Positions 25,237 to 33,494 of a stretch of DNA of 37,829 bases are shown here, in pieces. A model generated the notes under the pieces. That model searched no databases. It was not told the DNA's origin and saw nothing but the letters and a program-made list of their open reading frames with translations. The DNA is from Flavobacteriales bacterium UBA6772. GTDB taxonomy: Bacteria; Bacteroidota; Bacteroidia; Flavobacteriales; UBA7430. The position numbers and the translations under genes were made by a program. How positions within the stretch are numbered: position 1 is the first letter of the stretch; each line of letters starts with the position of its first letter. The DNA lies in NCBI GenBank assembly GCA_905182215.1, contig CAJJAI010000052.1, positions 1 to 37,829 of the forward strand. Reading direction: 5' to 3'.

Positions 25237-25344
25237 CTGTAGGAGAAGGAGTCGAACCTTCACGGAGTGGTTAGTCCAGGGATTTGTGCCAAAATCTCCA
25301 CCCTCGAGACAGGAGGGCATGTCTGCCAGTTTCATCACCCCACA
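25237..25344 (-). tRNA. tRNA-like gene with anticodon GUC and an expanded variable arm
   Basis: The 108-nt minus-strand RNA (numbered from 25344) folds as a cloverleaf. Acceptor 1-7 pairs with 101-107 (five Watson-Crick, two G-U). U8, a 3-bp D stem (10-12/24-26) and a Leu-like D-loop with A14, G18 and G19 follow. The anticodon stem CCCTC/GAGGG (28-32/40-44) is perfect, with loop CTGTCTC, giving anticodon GUC with U next to it. The T arm GAAGG/CCTTC has the loop TTCGACT. The base at 73 is G, and CCA is not encoded. The variable region is about 39 nt (45-83), far above the usual maximum near 23. It can fold as GGAG/CTCC enclosing two small hairpins (ATTT/AAAT and TGG/CCA), or as two tandem hairpins. 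Its charging and decoding role is unclear. It could be a specialised tRNA, a tRNA-derived regulator or a decaying gene, although all stems are intact. Confidence 0.75.
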
Positions 25345-25445
25345 ATGTTTGTTGCGATTAACTATAGTAAATATAGATAAACCATTCTTTAATTGCGAAT
25401 AAAACAAACTATCAATGTAATTATTATCTTTTTAATAATTTAAAC

Positions 25446-25453
25446 TATATTTG
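25446..25453 (+). promoter_or_regulatory. Putative -7 element of the Lrp/AsnC regulator gene
   Basis: TATATTTG, exact to TAnnTTTG, lies 30 bases before the ATG at 25484 in an AT-rich stretch. No -33 TTG is found at the normal distance. Confidence 0.4.
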
Positions 25454-25483
25454 ATTATCATATTAAAAATTAAAAGCCTCTAA

Positions 25484-25945
25484 ATGGACGATTATTATCA
25501 AATAGACAAAATAGACCGCAGTATTTTATCTGTTTTAATGGAAGATGCGAAGACTCCTTACACCGAAATAGCAAAAAAAATGCTTGTTTCAGCAGGAACC
25601 ATTCATGTACGCATGAAAAAAATGGAAGAAGCTGGACTTATAAAAAAAAGTCGCCTAGACATCAACTATGAATTATTAGGCTACGACTTAACAGCATTTT
25701 TAGGGATTTATCTAGAAAAAGGATCCAACTATAAAGAAGTGATTAAACAAATGGAGGCAATTCCAGAGATTATTGAAGCACATTATACCACTGGAGTCTA
25801 CAGTATATTTGCAAAAATAACCTGTAAAAACACCAAACACATGCGCCATGTACTAAACGAGGATATTCAATCGGTAACTGGAATACAACGTACAGAAACG
25901 ATTATTTCTCTGGAACAGAGTATTGACAAACAACTCAAACTATAA
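25484..25945 (+). CDS. Lrp/AsnC family transcriptional regulator
   Basis: The 153-residue protein has the two-part Lrp layout. An N-terminal helix-turn-helix (about 8-55: DRSILSVLMEDAKTPYTEIAKKM, then GTIHVRMKKMEEAGLI) is followed by an alpha/beta ligand-binding domain (about 65-150) with the FLGIYLEKG strand and the TTGVYSIFAKITCKN motif. Such proteins form octamers and respond to amino acids or similar small molecules. The effector and targets are unknown. It is a lone gene and ends one base short of the convergent comEC stop. Confidence 0.93.
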   Translation: MDDYYQIDKIDRSILSVLMEDAKTPYTEIAKKMLVSAGTIHVRMKKMEEAGLIKKSRLDINYELLGYDLTAFLGIYLEKGSNYKEVIKQMEAIPEIIEAHYTTGVYSIFAKITCKNTKHMRHVLNEDIQSVTGIQRTETIISLEQSIDKQLKL

Positions 25946-25946
25946 T

Positions 25947-27962
25947 TTAATACGATTGTACATAGGCTTGTAATTTTAAATCTATTACTTCAACCTGAAT
26001 GTTTTGCCAGGACTCCATTAATTTCAATCTATTATTATTTGAGATTGATGCATCTAACAAAACCAGCTTAGGCGTAAAAATGCTCTTCAAGCTATTAACA
26101 TCTGCCCTATACTTTTGCATAAACAATATATCTACTGATTCATTGGCTTTCAAATTCAACTTTTGGTCAGAAATAAGCAAAATCGTTTGGTCGCAAAATT
26201 GAATGAACCCCTCAGAAAGATAAAAAAACTCATTCTTATAAATGGAGTTTATACTTAATGAGTCGGTACAACTAACTTTCTTACTGAGAGTGTAACTACC
26301 CAACAGATAAGAAGCACTATTGTAGTTATTAGAAACTAGTACTTGCTCGTTGTTTTCGATTACAGAAATTACATAAGCCCTATTAGAAGCATTTACAAAT
26401 AATTCCTTTTCATTAGATTCCGCAGAAAACATAAAATAAAAAACAATCGTTAAAATATAGAGGTAAAAAAATTTCAAATACTTAAAATTCTTTTCTACAA
26501 AAACAATACATATTAAAATTAGTAATCCATACAAGAGCCACAATAAGGTGCCCGGTAAATAAACTTGTACTGGAGCAAATGAATACTGCTCTAAGAGCCT
26601 TATAATTCGCAATAAAAAAACAACCGATTGATCGATTATCACATCAATCAAACTAAAATTTAAGCCCAGTAGCATCAGAATTAAATACAACAAGCCCTCG
26701 TATAATAACAGAGTGATTAAAGGCAATACAACCAGGTTTGCCCATAAAAAAGACAGTGGAAAAGAGTGAAAATAATAAACAGATAAAAGCCCAGTACTGA
26801 GCTGTGCAGAAATAGAAACTAAAGCCAGTCCAGCAAAAAACTGGACAATTATAGAACGGTTTTCAAAGGCTCCCTTAAACTTAGTATAAAAATAAACAAT
26901 ACCTATAACTGCTAAATAAGACAATTGAAAACCAATATCGCACAGAAGGTTCGGCTGATAAATTAACAATATTAATGCAGATAGGAATACGATGTTAAAA
27001 GCTGTTGTTCGTCTATTAATTAGCAAACTAAATGCATATAATAAAAACATTAAGGATGCACGCATTACCGAAGGACTCAAGCCGGTTAATACTGCATATG
27101 CGACAATGATGAACACTAAAACTACAGATTGCACACGAGGTTTATGTTTTAGGAAAATAGACAGTAAAAATGCGAAAATACCATAAACTAAGCTAATATG
27201 TAAACCACTTAAAGCCAAAGTGTGTACTAGCCCTAAACGAGAAAACTGACTCGATAAGTCTTTATCAACCCCTCTTTTATCGCCCAGTAACAAAGCGGCT
27301 AGGATTTGCTTCGTTTCTTGGCTTATGTTTTGGGAATCAATTAAATCGAGTAATTTTATTTGAAACCTTCTAATTACATAGTACCAATTTGCAGAACTGT
27401 CCATGCATAAGATTTCATCTTCTTGTAACCAAAGAGTCCCTTTTACATTTTTTAAGCTCCAATATTTTTTAGCATTAAATAAAGTAGCGTGCTTTGGATT
27501 TGAAAACCCTTTGGTGTAAACGTTGGCGACAAATCGATCGCCAGGTAAAAACAATGAAGTTACAGAATCTCTTTTTTGTAGCAACAAATAATTGAGACCA
27601 ACGGGGCTGAGAGAATCCCCGAGAAAAGCCTCAACAGTTACCATATATTTATTCTGGTAAGCAGTTTGCTTATAGCGATCCTGAACCTTTAAGACAACAG
27701 AGTGAATTGTATTTTCTGGCAAGCATGATTTTGTAGAATCTTCAATGTTATTTGATGAAAATTGAACGAGTACAATAACTAATACACCGAGGAGTACATT
27801 TTCTAAATTCTTAAACTTCAACTTCTCGTTAAAAGTTAAAACTAAAAAACACAGCGATAAAACGAGTACTAGAATTCCTAATTCTAAAGTATTAAAAGGG
27901 GTGTAAGGAAAAGTTAAGACACCTAGAATCCACCAAAATAATATTTTAAAAACAGGTAACAT
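25947..27962 (-). CDS. comEC: ComEC/Rec2 family DNA-uptake channel protein
   Basis: ComEC forms the inner-membrane channel for single-stranded DNA during natural transformation. The 671-residue protein has an N-terminal DUF4131-like part with two to three helices. A soluble OB-like segment (about 90-190) and the polytopic competence domain (about 220-500) follow. The latter contains the conserved stretch LLLGDKRGVDKDL, then LGLVHTLALSGLHISLVYG and LSPSVMRASLMF. The C-terminal 150 residues lack the HxHxDH motif of the metallo-beta-lactamase domain present in many ComEC proteins. Real competence would need comEA, comF and a pilus, none of which is in the window. Confidence 0.9.
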   Translation of the reverse strand: MLPVFKILFWWILGVLTFPYTPFNTLELGILVLVLSLCFLVLTFNEKLKFKNLENVLLGVLVIVLVQFSSNNIEDSTKSCLPENTIHSVVLKVQDRYKQTAYQNKYMVTVEAFLGDSLSPVGLNYLLLQKRDSVTSLFLPGDRFVANVYTKGFSNPKHATLFNAKKYWSLKNVKGTLWLQEDEILCMDSSANWYYVIRRFQIKLLDLIDSQNISQETKQILAALLLGDKRGVDKDLSSQFSRLGLVHTLALSGLHISLVYGIFAFLLSIFLKHKPRVQSVVLVFIIVAYAVLTGLSPSVMRASLMFLLYAFSLLINRRTTAFNIVFLSALILLIYQPNLLCDIGFQLSYLAVIGIVYFYTKFKGAFENRSIIVQFFAGLALVSISAQLSTGLLSVYYFHSFPLSFLWANLVVLPLITLLLYEGLLYLILMLLGLNFSLIDVIIDQSVVFLLRIIRLLEQYSFAPVQVYLPGTLLWLLYGLLILICIVFVEKNFKYLKFFYLYILTIVFYFMFSAESNEKELFVNASNRAYVISVIENNEQVLVSNNYNSASYLLGSYTLSKKVSCTDSLSINSIYKNEFFYLSEGFIQFCDQTILLISDQKLNLKANESVDILFMQKYRADVNSLKSIFTPKLVLLDASISNNNRLKLMESWQNIQVEVIDLKLQAYVQSY

Positions 27963-28012
27963 AACATTAAGTTCATTTATAGTATTCTATTAAATTACAA
28001 AAAAATTGGCAC

Positions 28013-28047
28013 AAAAAAAAGGCTGCCTTATTTCTAAGACAACCTTT
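28013..28047 (-). terminator. Intrinsic terminator of rpmB
   Basis: On the minus strand a 13-bp stem (28047-28035 with 28030-28018), including two G-U pairs, has a 4-nt loop and runs into a U-tract of eight or more. On the plus strand the wobble pairs become mismatches, so it is directional. It lies about 20 bases past the rpmB stop. Confidence 0.8.
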
Positions 28048-28067
28048 ATATATAGTGAAAGTAATTA

Positions 28068-28307
28068 CTACTTTGCAATCATTCCTTTTTCGCGAGCTTC
28101 TTTCAATACAGCAGAAATACCTATTCTGTTGATTGTTTTCAAAGTAGATGCTGCTAATTTAAGCGTAATCCAAGAGTTTTCTTCAGGTACGAAGAAACGT
28201 TTCTTGATTAAGTTTACGCTAAATTTTCTTTTAGTCTTTCTTTGAGAGTGAGAAACATTGTTTCCTACCATCGCTTTTTTTCCTGTTATACTACAAACTC
28301 TAGACAT
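28068..28307 (-). CDS. rpmB: 50S ribosomal protein L28
   Basis: The 79-residue basic protein matches bacterial L28: it opens MSRVCSITGKKAMVGNNVSHS, continues KTKRKFSVNL, and ends in the LKLAASTLKTINRIGI region. L28 is a structural protein of the large ribosomal subunit. In many Flavobacteriia rpmB is followed by rpmG and a DUF4295 gene; here it is followed by a terminator and comEC. The cinA gene lies 75 bases upstream on the same strand. Confidence 0.97.
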   Translation of the reverse strand: MSRVCSITGKKAMVGNNVSHSQRKTKRKFSVNLIKKRFFVPEENSWITLKLAASTLKTINRIGISAVLKEAREKGMIAK

Positions 28308-28382
28308 CTCTATACTGATTATGTTCTTTCTCTATTTCCAAAATGGATTGCAAAAATAAGCCTTTTATTGAAATCACAAAAA

Positions 28383-29642
28383 CTATTCTACCTTTTTATC
28401 ACTTGATTCTAAAACATGTAATAAATCGAGTAGACTCGCACTAGCGCTACGTTTTATATTCCACAAGCGCTCAGCGCCCATTTGACGCTTAACAGACTGC
28501 ACTCCATTTGGGCCTGCAATAGCTGTCCAAACAGTCCCAACAGGCTTTTCTTTAGTCCCACCAGAAGGACCTGCAATTCCCGAAGTTGCTACTGCGTAAT
28601 CAACCTTCATTATTTTTTTTATACCCAAAGCCATTTCTTCAACTACTTGCTCACTAACTGCTCCAAATGCTAGTAATGTTTCCGTTTTAACGCCTAAAAC
28701 AGTTTCTTTAATAGAATTATCGTAAGCCAGTATACTTCCTTTATAATAAGCCGAAGCGCCTGCAACACGTGTAATTAAATGCGCTATATAACCACCAGTA
28801 CAACTTTCTGCTGTTGCCAGAGTAGCGTTTCTTTTCAGTAGTTCACTTCCAATTCTTTGCTCTAAGCGATCTTGCTCTTCGCCAAAAATTAATTCAGGAA
28901 TAATAGCATGTAGCTTTTCAATTTGAGCTTCAATTTGGTCGTTTAACAACTTCTCGTCTAGGCCTCTTGTACTGAGCCTTAAACGAACTCTATTTTCTGA
29001 AGGAAGGTAAGCTAGTTTTATAGAAGTAGGTAGCTCGGCCTCCCATTTGACTAATCTTTCGGCCAAAATAGATTCGGGTAAGCCTTGTGTTAAAATCGTT
29101 TTATGCACCACCACTCCTACAGAAAAACGAGCTTGTAATTCGGGGAGCACATAAGTACTCATCAAATTTTTCATTTCGTGCGGCACTCCAGGTAGAGATA
29201 CAAAGTGTTTTTGATCTTTCTCGAACCACATACCAGAAGCAGTACCGAACTTATTAAACAACACTTTACAAGTAGAGGGTAAATCTGCTTGCTGCTCGTT
29301 AAGTTCATTTATTTCATCGACTCCAAACTTTTTAAAAAGCTCTTTTATATGCGCTAATACTTCTTGATTTCTGACTAATGTATCGTTGAAATAAGTAGTA
29401 AGAGTGTTCTTGGTGATATCATCGTTTGTGGGACCAAGCCCACCTGTAAGAATAACAATATCTGAAAACTCTTCAGCTCTCTTTAAAGTTCTTAGTATAG
29501 CCGATTCTGTATCGGAGATAGAGTATATTTTACTAAGCTCTAATCCAATTTCATTTAAACGCTGAGCAATCCAGGCCGAATTAGTATCTACAATCTGACC
29601 TATTAGAATTTCGTCGCCTATGGTAATAATAGAAACTTTCAT
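28383..29642 (-). CDS. cinA: CinA family protein (competence/damage-inducible protein A, nicotinamide-nucleotide amidase)
   Basis: The 419-residue protein joins an N-terminal MoCF/MogA-like domain (about 1-170, with GDEILIGQIVDTNS and LTGGLGPTNDD) to a C-terminal CinA amidase domain (about 260-415, with TAESCTGGYIAHLIT and VATSGIAGPSGG). The full-length form has been linked to NMN deamidation and ADP-ribose pyrophosphatase activity in NAD recycling; its competence name comes from Streptococcus. The universal stress gene is 33 bases upstream on the same strand, so they may share a transcript. Confidence 0.95.
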   Translation of the reverse strand: MKVSIITIGDEILIGQIVDTNSAWIAQRLNEIGLELSKIYSISDTESAILRTLKRAEEFSDIVILTGGLGPTNDDITKNTLTTYFNDTLVRNQEVLAHIKELFKKFGVDEINELNEQQADLPSTCKVLFNKFGTASGMWFEKDQKHFVSLPGVPHEMKNLMSTYVLPELQARFSVGVVVHKTILTQGLPESILAERLVKWEAELPTSIKLAYLPSENRVRLRLSTRGLDEKLLNDQIEAQIEKLHAIIPELIFGEEQDRLEQRIGSELLKRNATLATAESCTGGYIAHLITRVAGASAYYKGSILAYDNSIKETVLGVKTETLLAFGAVSEQVVEEMALGIKKIMKVDYAVATSGIAGPSGGTKEKPVGTVWTAIAGPNGVQSVKRQMGAERLWNIKRSASASLLDLLHVLESSDKKVE

Positions 29643-29675
29643 ATAAAAACGCCTTCCTTTTGGAGGGACTATAAA

Positions 29676-30557
29676 TTAAGGCAAGTCGTATATACTACCA
29701 ATGGTTACCACTGGTCGCACACTCATTACCGGTGTATCGGCATTGTAGATAATGGATTGCGCAGAGGAGCCAATAAAGTGATTTGTAAAATCACTTTCCT
29801 GCTGTGTCATAATCATAATTAGATCTCCATCGTTATCGTTAGAATAATCTAAAATAGATTGCGCTAAAGACCTACCTCCTGCTCTAATAAGCTCAGCTGT
29901 AGCAACAATACCACCATCAGTCAAGAATTTTTGCACTTGACTCAGGTTTGCTTTCAACTTTGCTCTTTCCTCCTCATCTTTATCTTTCGAAATAGAGACT
30001 ACTTTTACGGTAGAGCCCCATAAACGAGCAAGAGTTAAGGCGTTAGATACTTTTTCTTTGGTTTCTTTCTCCATGTCTAAGGGTAGAATTATACTTCTAC
30101 AACCTTTAAAATGATCCTTACCTTTTATAGTAATTACCGGACATGAAGCATGTGTAACAACTCTAAAAGCATTAGAACCTATTACTTTTTTAGAAAATTC
30201 GGAAGGTGCACCATTGGTACCCATCACAATTAACTTAGCGTTAATAAGCTCTGCAACTTCAATTATTTTCTGAGAGACCTTCCCTTTGGAGGCCATTGCA
30301 TTTACTTTCAATCCTATCCGATCACTTACCTCTACAGCTAATTTATCAAGCTTCTCTTGAAGAATGATTTTTAAGTCTGTATACTTTTCATCGTCTTCAC
30401 CAAATAAACGGCTCAACATACCCGAAGTTTCAATTACACTGATAAGCGTAATCTCTCCTTTGGTAAGGACTGCTAATCTTTCGGCTTGTTCTAAAGCAAC
30501 CATCGATTGTTGAGAAAATCCAATCGGCACTAAAATACTGTATGTGGTAGAATTCAT
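29676..30557 (-). CDS. Tandem universal stress protein
   Basis: The 293 residues hold two UspA domains. The first (about 5-147) begins YSILVPIGFSQQSMVALEQA and has the nucleotide-loop signature VMGTNGAPSEF followed by GSNAFRVV. The second (about 155-285) has an analogous SIILPLDME start and a degenerate MIMTQQESDF, then GSSAQSIIYN. Double-Usp proteins are common in Bacteroidota and are usually induced by starvation or stress. The first-domain loop suggests ATP binding, which is not proven. The gene is divergent from the nucleoside phosphorylase gene, 48 bases apart. Confidence 0.92.
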   Translation of the reverse strand: MNSTTYSILVPIGFSQQSMVALEQAERLAVLTKGEITLISVIETSGMLSRLFGEDDEKYTDLKIILQEKLDKLAVEVSDRIGLKVNAMASKGKVSQKIIEVAELINAKLIVMGTNGAPSEFSKKVIGSNAFRVVTHASCPVITIKGKDHFKGCRSIILPLDMEKETKEKVSNALTLARLWGSTVKVVSISKDKDEEERAKLKANLSQVQKFLTDGGIVATAELIRAGGRSLAQSILDYSNDNDGDLIMIMTQQESDFTNHFIGSSAQSIIYNADTPVMSVRPVVTIGSIYDLP

Positions 30558-30562
30558 ATTTG

Positions 30563-30570
30563 TATATTTG
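30563..30570 (+). promoter_or_regulatory. Putative -7 element of the nucleoside phosphorylase gene
   Basis: TATATTTG, exact to TAnnTTTG, lies 35 bases before the ATG at 30606, in the short space shared with the divergent universal stress gene. No -33 box is clear. Confidence 0.45.
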
Positions 30571-30605
30571 AGAAATAAATATTCGGTCTAAAATACTAAA
30601 AGAAT

Positions 30606-31484
30606 ATGACTTATTTTCAAGCATCTGAATTAATTTTAAATGATGATTTTTCAGTCTATCATCTTCAATTAACCGCTGCAGAGATCGCAGATATTATTAT
30701 TGTTGTAGGGGATCCTAATAGGGTTCCAGAAGTATCTAAACACTTCGATTCTGTAGAGCTTAAAAAAAGCAACCGTGAGTTCGTCACACATACAGGATAT
30801 ATTGGAACAAAACGAATTTCGGTGCTTTCTACTGGAATTGGCGTTGCCAATATAGATATTGTATTTAACGAGCTAGACATATTGAGTTCAATAAACCTAA
30901 AAGAAAGAATCCTCGAAAAAAATAAACGCGTTTTTAAAATTATTCGACTGGGAACCACTGGAGCACTTAGAGAAGATATTTCCATAGACTCAATTTTATT
31001 TTCAAAGTTCGCTATTGGAATTGATGGAATTCCTCATCACTACGACTTCAATAAAAGCCTACTCGAAAATGAACTTTCAGTAACTTTCACACAAGCAACA
31101 GAATGGCCAAAAGAACTTGCAACACCTTATGCAGTAAAAGCATCAAATAGCTTGTGGGAGCATCTTTACGACCCACAATACAAAGAAGGAATAACGCTTA
31201 CGATGAATGGGTTTTATGCACCTCAAGGAAGACAAATACGCATTCCTTTAAAATATCCACAGATATCTGAGGGGTATAAAAACATAAATTACAAAAATTT
31301 AAACATTACAAATTTAGAAATGGAGACTGCAGGGCTTTATGCTTTTGGTAAAATTTTCAATCATCAAGTTCTAAGTATAAATACAGTATTAGCCAATAGA
31401 GCGACTCTAAAATTTAGCAAAAACCCAACGAAGTCAGTAGAACGAATGATTCTACTATCTTTGGAGAAAATTGCGAATCTTTAA
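30606..31484 (+). CDS. Nucleoside phosphorylase (PNP/UDP family)
   Basis: The 292-residue protein has the phosphate-site motif VVGDPNRVPEVSKHF near residue 34, the LSTGIGVANIDIVFNEL stretch near 75, RLGTTGAL near 117 and the late LEMETAGLYAFG near 238, which carries the ribose-binding Met-Glu pair. This is the uridine/purine phosphorylase fold (PNP_UDP_1), which splits nucleosides with phosphate for salvage. Uridine phosphorylase is a plausible choice, but base specificity cannot be assigned by eye. The downstream gene starts 35 bases later on the same strand. Confidence 0.88.
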   Translation: MTYFQASELILNDDFSVYHLQLTAAEIADIIIVVGDPNRVPEVSKHFDSVELKKSNREFVTHTGYIGTKRISVLSTGIGVANIDIVFNELDILSSINLKERILEKNKRVFKIIRLGTTGALREDISIDSILFSKFAIGIDGIPHHYDFNKSLLENELSVTFTQATEWPKELATPYAVKASNSLWEHLYDPQYKEGITLTMNGFYAPQGRQIRIPLKYPQISEGYKNINYKNLNITNLEMETAGLYAFGKIFNHQVLSINTVLANRATLKFSKNPTKSVERMILLSLEKIANL

Positions 31485-31519
31485 TAGGTATGATTTTTGA
31501 ACTAACTTACCCGAAACAG

Positions 31520-32830
31520 ATGAAAATGAATAAGAAATTACTTTTATTTTTAGTTCTTATACAAGGCGTACTATTTGCTCAAACAGCGCCCAATTTAATT
31601 ATTACAGATTTAGAAGGCAATACACATAACTTGTACAGCTACCTAGATGATGGTAAGACAGTTATTCTTGATTTTTTCACCGTTAACTGCACCTCTTGTC
31701 AGGATGGAGCACCACACCTAGATACTTTTTGGGACGATTATGGTACCGATGGAACAGACCAACTTCGGGTAATATCGCTTGAGGTAAGCAATTCATCAAA
31801 TCAACTTGTATCAGAAACTGCTGAAGAATGGGGAATAGGAAATCCAGTAGTTAATTTACCTGAGGCGCCTGCCGCTTATAGTTCATTTATTAATGCATAC
31901 CCAACCTATATTATTATCTGTCCAGACAAATCGATGAGCTCACTTTTAGACTTTAATTATCCGGAAACAATACTAGCCTGGGAACAAAACATAAACACTT
32001 GTGACTTTGGCTCAGATTTTACAGATGTGAACCTATTTGCAAACGAAATAGTCCATTGTCAAAATACGATACAAGCAAACTTAGTGGTAGGAAATACTGG
32101 GACTACAGCTGTAACCGGACTTAATATTGATGTTTTTGTGGACTCTATATATCACAGCACACTATCTTGGAATCATATTTTACCCCTAAATACGAATACA
32201 AATAATACCCTTTACCCAATTAACTTTTATAGTGCTGATGTAAACGGAGCCCTTATTGAGTTTATTGTAACTACCGATGAGGATACAAACCCTATTAACA
32301 ATCGAGATTCTCATAATCTGAACGATGGTATTATTACGCCCAACACAGAGTTTACGTTCCAAATAAAAATGGATCTTTATCCGACGGACTTAAGTTGGTT
32401 TTTAACCAATTCTACAGATGATATCATATTCGAAGGTTCGGGTGCTGAGTATGATGCTTACGAAGAAATTGAAATCACGACACAACTAGACAGTAACGAC
32501 TGTTACACTTTTAGCATTACAGATGCATACGACGACGGAATATGCTGCAACTTTGGCGATGGCTATTTTCATCTATTTAGCGGTGAAGACACCTTAACTA
32601 GTGGAGGTGATTTTGGCTCGAAATTTATAGAATCCTTTTATGTAGGAAATGAAATTGGTATCGAAGAAACTTATTTTGAAAATAAGAGAATTACAAACAA
32701 ACTGTATTTCAATCTAGTAGGACAAGAAATAAGTGCTCCCACTCAAATAGGAATTTACATTCAAAAAACAATCTTTGAAGATGGAACTTTTGTATCACAG
32801 AAAATGATACTTACAAACACAAAGCTTTAA
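31520..32830 (+). CDS. Secreted thioredoxin-fold protein with partial T9SS-like tail
   Basis: The 436-residue protein begins MKMNKKLLLFLVLIQGVLFA, a signal peptide. An in-frame ATG at 31490 would add ten residues ahead of the signal, so 31520 is preferred. A redoxin/TlpA-like domain follows (about 25-160) with a CTSC active-site motif in DFFTVNCTSCQDG. The middle (about 170-270) looks like an extracellular beta-sandwich of the CARDB type. The C-terminus has LYFNLVGQEIS, then IGIYIQKTIFEDGTFVSQKMIL. This matches the second half of a type A T9SS sorting domain, but the usual YPNP start is missing. It overlaps the convergent cmk by 20 bases. Confidence 0.82.
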   Translation: MKMNKKLLLFLVLIQGVLFAQTAPNLIITDLEGNTHNLYSYLDDGKTVILDFFTVNCTSCQDGAPHLDTFWDDYGTDGTDQLRVISLEVSNSSNQLVSETAEEWGIGNPVVNLPEAPAAYSSFINAYPTYIIICPDKSMSSLLDFNYPETILAWEQNINTCDFGSDFTDVNLFANEIVHCQNTIQANLVVGNTGTTAVTGLNIDVFVDSIYHSTLSWNHILPLNTNTNNTLYPINFYSADVNGALIEFIVTTDEDTNPINNRDSHNLNDGIITPNTEFTFQIKMDLYPTDLSWFLTNSTDDIIFEGSGAEYDAYEEIEITTQLDSNDCYTFSITDAYDDGICCNFGDGYFHLFSGEDTLTSGGDFGSKFIESFYVGNEIGIEETYFENKRITNKLYFNLVGQEISAPTQIGIYIQKTIFEDGTFVSQKMILTNTKL

Positions 32831-33494
32831 CTTTTCCTAAAACCCAATCCAATTGTTCTTCTCTAGAGAGAGAGCTATTGTCTAGAACCATAGCATCTTC
32901 TGTTTGAATCAATGGAGCGATAGCTCTGTGAGTGTCTAAATAATCGCGTTCTGCTAAGTTAGCTCTCACCTCTTCAAAAGTAACTTTTCTTCCATTAGAG
33001 ATCATTTCGTCTAACCTACGTTGAACACGAATTTCTTCGGAAGCAGTCATGAATAATTTTAATTCGGCAGTAGGAAAAACAACAGAAGCAATATCTCTTC
33101 CGTCCATTACAACACCTTTAGCTTTACCCATTTCTTGTTGCTGAGCAACCAACAGTTCGCGAACCTCAGGAATCACACTTACTTTACTTACATAACTAGA
33201 CACTTCCATTCCTCTAATTTCAGATTCAACTGAAAGCCCATTTAAAGTGGCTTCAGATTTACCTTGATTATTAATTTGGAAAGCAATTTTAATTTTATCC
33301 AAGCAAGAAACTAAACCGACTTTGTCGATGCTGTTGCTTTTTATAAATCCATTTTGCAAAGCAAACAAAGCTACTACCCTATACATTGCACCAGTATCGA
33401 TATATTTATACGATAATCGTTTTGCTAATGTTTTAGCTAAAGTACTTTTCCCAGTAGACGAATAGCCATCTATTGCTATAATAATCTGTTTCAT
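32811..33494 (-). CDS. cmk: (d)CMP kinase
   Basis: Cytidylate kinase phosphorylates CMP and dCMP with ATP in pyrimidine metabolism. The 227 residues hold the P-loop GYSSTGKST (9-17), the DTGAMYR stretch near 38, GRDIASVVFP near 137 and a lid region near 155-185 with RRLDEM. Its ATG overlaps the porQ stop by four bases (ATGA), and its 3' end overlaps the convergent secreted redoxin gene by 20 bases. Confidence 0.96.
   Translation of the reverse strand: MKQIIIAIDGYSSTGKSTLAKTLAKRLSYKYIDTGAMYRVVALFALQNGFIKSNSIDKVGLVSCLDKIKIAFQINNQGKSEATLNGLSVESEIRGMEVSSYVSKVSVIPEVRELLVAQQQEMGKAKGVVMDGRDIASVVFPTAELKLFMTASEEIRVQRRLDEMISNGRKVTFEEVRANLAERDYLDTHRAIAPLIQTEDAMVLDNSSLSREEQLDWVLGKVKALCL

Noticed and set aside
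25213-25407. 64-codon minus-strand open frame across the tRNA-like gene
   Set aside because: It runs through the terminator stem and all cloverleaf arms. The RNA structure explains the sequence, and the protein has no recognisable pattern.
28006-28245. 79-codon plus-strand frame opposite rpmB
   Set aside because: It is antisense to ribosomal protein L28 and starts in the poly-A tract of the rpmB terminator.
29652-29671. Possible hairpin between cinA and the universal stress gene
   Set aside because: It pairs well only on the plus strand, where no gene would use it; on the minus strand it has a mismatch.
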